From: Icerya purchasi
Lineage: Eukaryota > Arthropoda > Insecta > Hemiptera > Monophlebidae
Assembly (NCBI GenBank): GCA_039619475.1
Contig: CM077115.1
Location: forward strand, 596,589,643 to 596,653,642
DNA: 64,000 nucleotides
Direction: 5' to 3'
Shown one piece after another: positions 62,971 through 64,000 of this stretch. The notes under the pieces were generated by a model that worked only from the letters and a program-made list of their open reading frames with translations, did not search any database and had not been told where the DNA came from. The translations under genes and the position numbers were made by a program. Position 1 is the stretch's first letter; each line of letters starts with the position of its first letter.

Positions 62971-63571
62971 ATGAATAATCTATCAAAACTGGATGTTTTT
63001 TTTTTTTTTTTACTTGTCTGCTATGGACATTAACTCAACACAAGTGATGATTTTCGATATTTTTTACGCGCAACAACGGTACTGGAGTTGAGTTTTACCG
63101 GAACGGAACACTGCTGCCTAACCGAGTTTGCTACATTGGTTGGCTAACTTATTTTATATGTATATATGAAGACATGAAAAAAATAAATCGATAACGAAGA
63201 ATGGTATGTTTCTTAAGTAAAATCGCCGTTACTATACTATAGTAGAAATAATTTAGAAATCCATGTTCTGCACTAACATAAATGATAATGTTTTTAACTG
63301 ATAAAGCTTGAAAAAATCGTAGCTAACTTTTGAAAGGATGAATAAAAACGTTCTGTTTAGCGACGTTAAATATTTTGCGCTGAAAACATAAAACAATAGC
63401 ATGAGTTCCAAGAAATTTTGCCATGGTATTGTTGGAAGTGCCGGTCGCTTTTTCATTGTTAGGATTTGTTGCAACGATAAGTCATTATTTCAGATAACCG
63501 ATACCTTTTTTTGGCTGCGGATAGTTTGTGCTAACATCTCTCGATGTTAATGTATAACTGAAATTTGTTCA

Positions 63572-63769
63572 TTAAAATTTGAATTCCTTGTACAGGTGTC
63601 GAACTTCTTCGAGCGGTGGTGTTTTTTGCGCTATTCTTAACGCCAATTCACCTAGCTCGACAAAATTTCCAGGATTTAGCGTTAATTGAAATGCTTCGGG
63701 TTTAATCCTTTCAGTGCTTCCTTTAGACGATCTATCTGATTTGCTTCTATCGTCGACGGTTACAAGCCT
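63572..63769 (-). other. Candidate coding exon, unidentified
   Basis: This 65-codon minus-strand frame begins after a TAA at 63772-63770 and contains LVTVDDRSKSDRSSKGSTER then PEAFQLTLNPGNFVELGELA and LRIAQKTPPLEEVRHLY. The composition is much less AT-biased than around it, and the sequence looks like a real protein segment (serine/basic linker followed by an amphipathic helix). Weak splice-like sites border it (AATAAAG on the entry side, CT|GTACAA on the exit side). I do not recognise the protein. It could be a host exon of a neighbouring minus-strand gene or a transposon Gag piece. Confidence 0.35.
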
Positions 63770-64000
63770 TTATTGTAATTCCTACCACAAAAGGTATTGG
63801 CTTAGTTAATGAAACGATAATCCTATATTTCCGAAAAGGAAGAAAGAAACGTACATTTAAATCCTACTTCTGAACTCGGTGCATAATTTTTGTAATGCAC
63901 GAAAATAATTATTTAACAATAATTTATTTTATTTTATTTTATAAAAACTTAACATAAAACAAAATTATAAATTAAAAGGAAAACACATGGAACTGAAATA
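63770..64000. other. No gene seen
   Basis: AT-rich end of the window, with repeated ttatttta near 63921-63942. Confidence 0.4.

Noticed and set aside
1..64000. CRISPR arrays, operons, bacterial promoters or terminators
   Set aside because: No regularly spaced identical repeats, no compact gene clusters; the DNA is eukaryotic with spliced genes.
1..64000. Functional tRNA or rRNA genes
   Set aside because: I looked for paired A and B boxes with a cloverleaf. Only the decayed SINE heads at 26990-27055 and 62870-62970 qualify, and they lack complete arms.

Overview
The window looks like a stretch of an insect (certainly animal) nuclear genome. It is very AT-rich, its two host genes are broken into short exons with GT/AG introns, and most of the rest is transposon debris of insect type (mariner, Tc1, hAT, Harbinger-like, Ty3/gypsy, and Jockey-, I- and RTE-like LINEs). 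I cannot assign an order from the sequence alone. There is no sign of a bacterial or viral replicon.

Two host genes can be read. On the minus strand at 9412-13007 lies a complete three-exon pyroglutamyl-peptidase I gene (220 aa), with the family's Glu, Cys and His catalytic residues in place. On the plus strand, nine exons between 23229 and 59844 encode about the first 530 residues of nucleolar protein 6 (NOL6/Nrap, a ribosome-biogenesis factor). All nine exons join in phase, and the gene runs on past the right edge. Its introns are swollen by insertions: intron 3 is about 12 kb, intron 5 about 6.7 kb and intron 6 about 11.5 kb.

Layout from left to right. 1-801: broken Ty3/gypsy gag (minus). 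2814-4304: decayed hAT. 4461-6290: truncated LINE with an 11-bp target duplication. 8523-8880: near-perfect palindrome. 9412-13007: peptidase gene with a Jockey relic in intron 2. 15.2-18.6 kb: mariner relics and a decayed ribozyme-family repeat. 19588-20152: small hAT. 20975-22302: Harbinger-like element split by a hAT MITE. 23.2-59.8 kb: NOL6. Its introns hold a deleted LINE copy, SINEs, I-type and Jockey LINE relics (one Jockey interrupted by a younger LINE), a Tc1 element, an intact mariner, a young Ty3/gypsy deletion derivative with almost identical LTRs, and another I-type LINE. 61.5-63 kb: LINE relic and SINE.

The most unusual signals are these. (1) A dispersed repeat family carries hammerhead-ribozyme-like cores. 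Two members are foldback elements with one core in each arm, and one of them has been split by the intact mariner. (2) In the Ty3/gypsy element a coiled-coil Gag-like N-terminus is fused in frame to the RT connection/RNase H/integrase part, and its LTR ends in four degenerate copies of a tRNA-Lys-like primer-binding site. (3) Several insertions nest inside one another with readable target-site duplications. Clade names, ribozyme activity and element activity are inferences and should be read as such.
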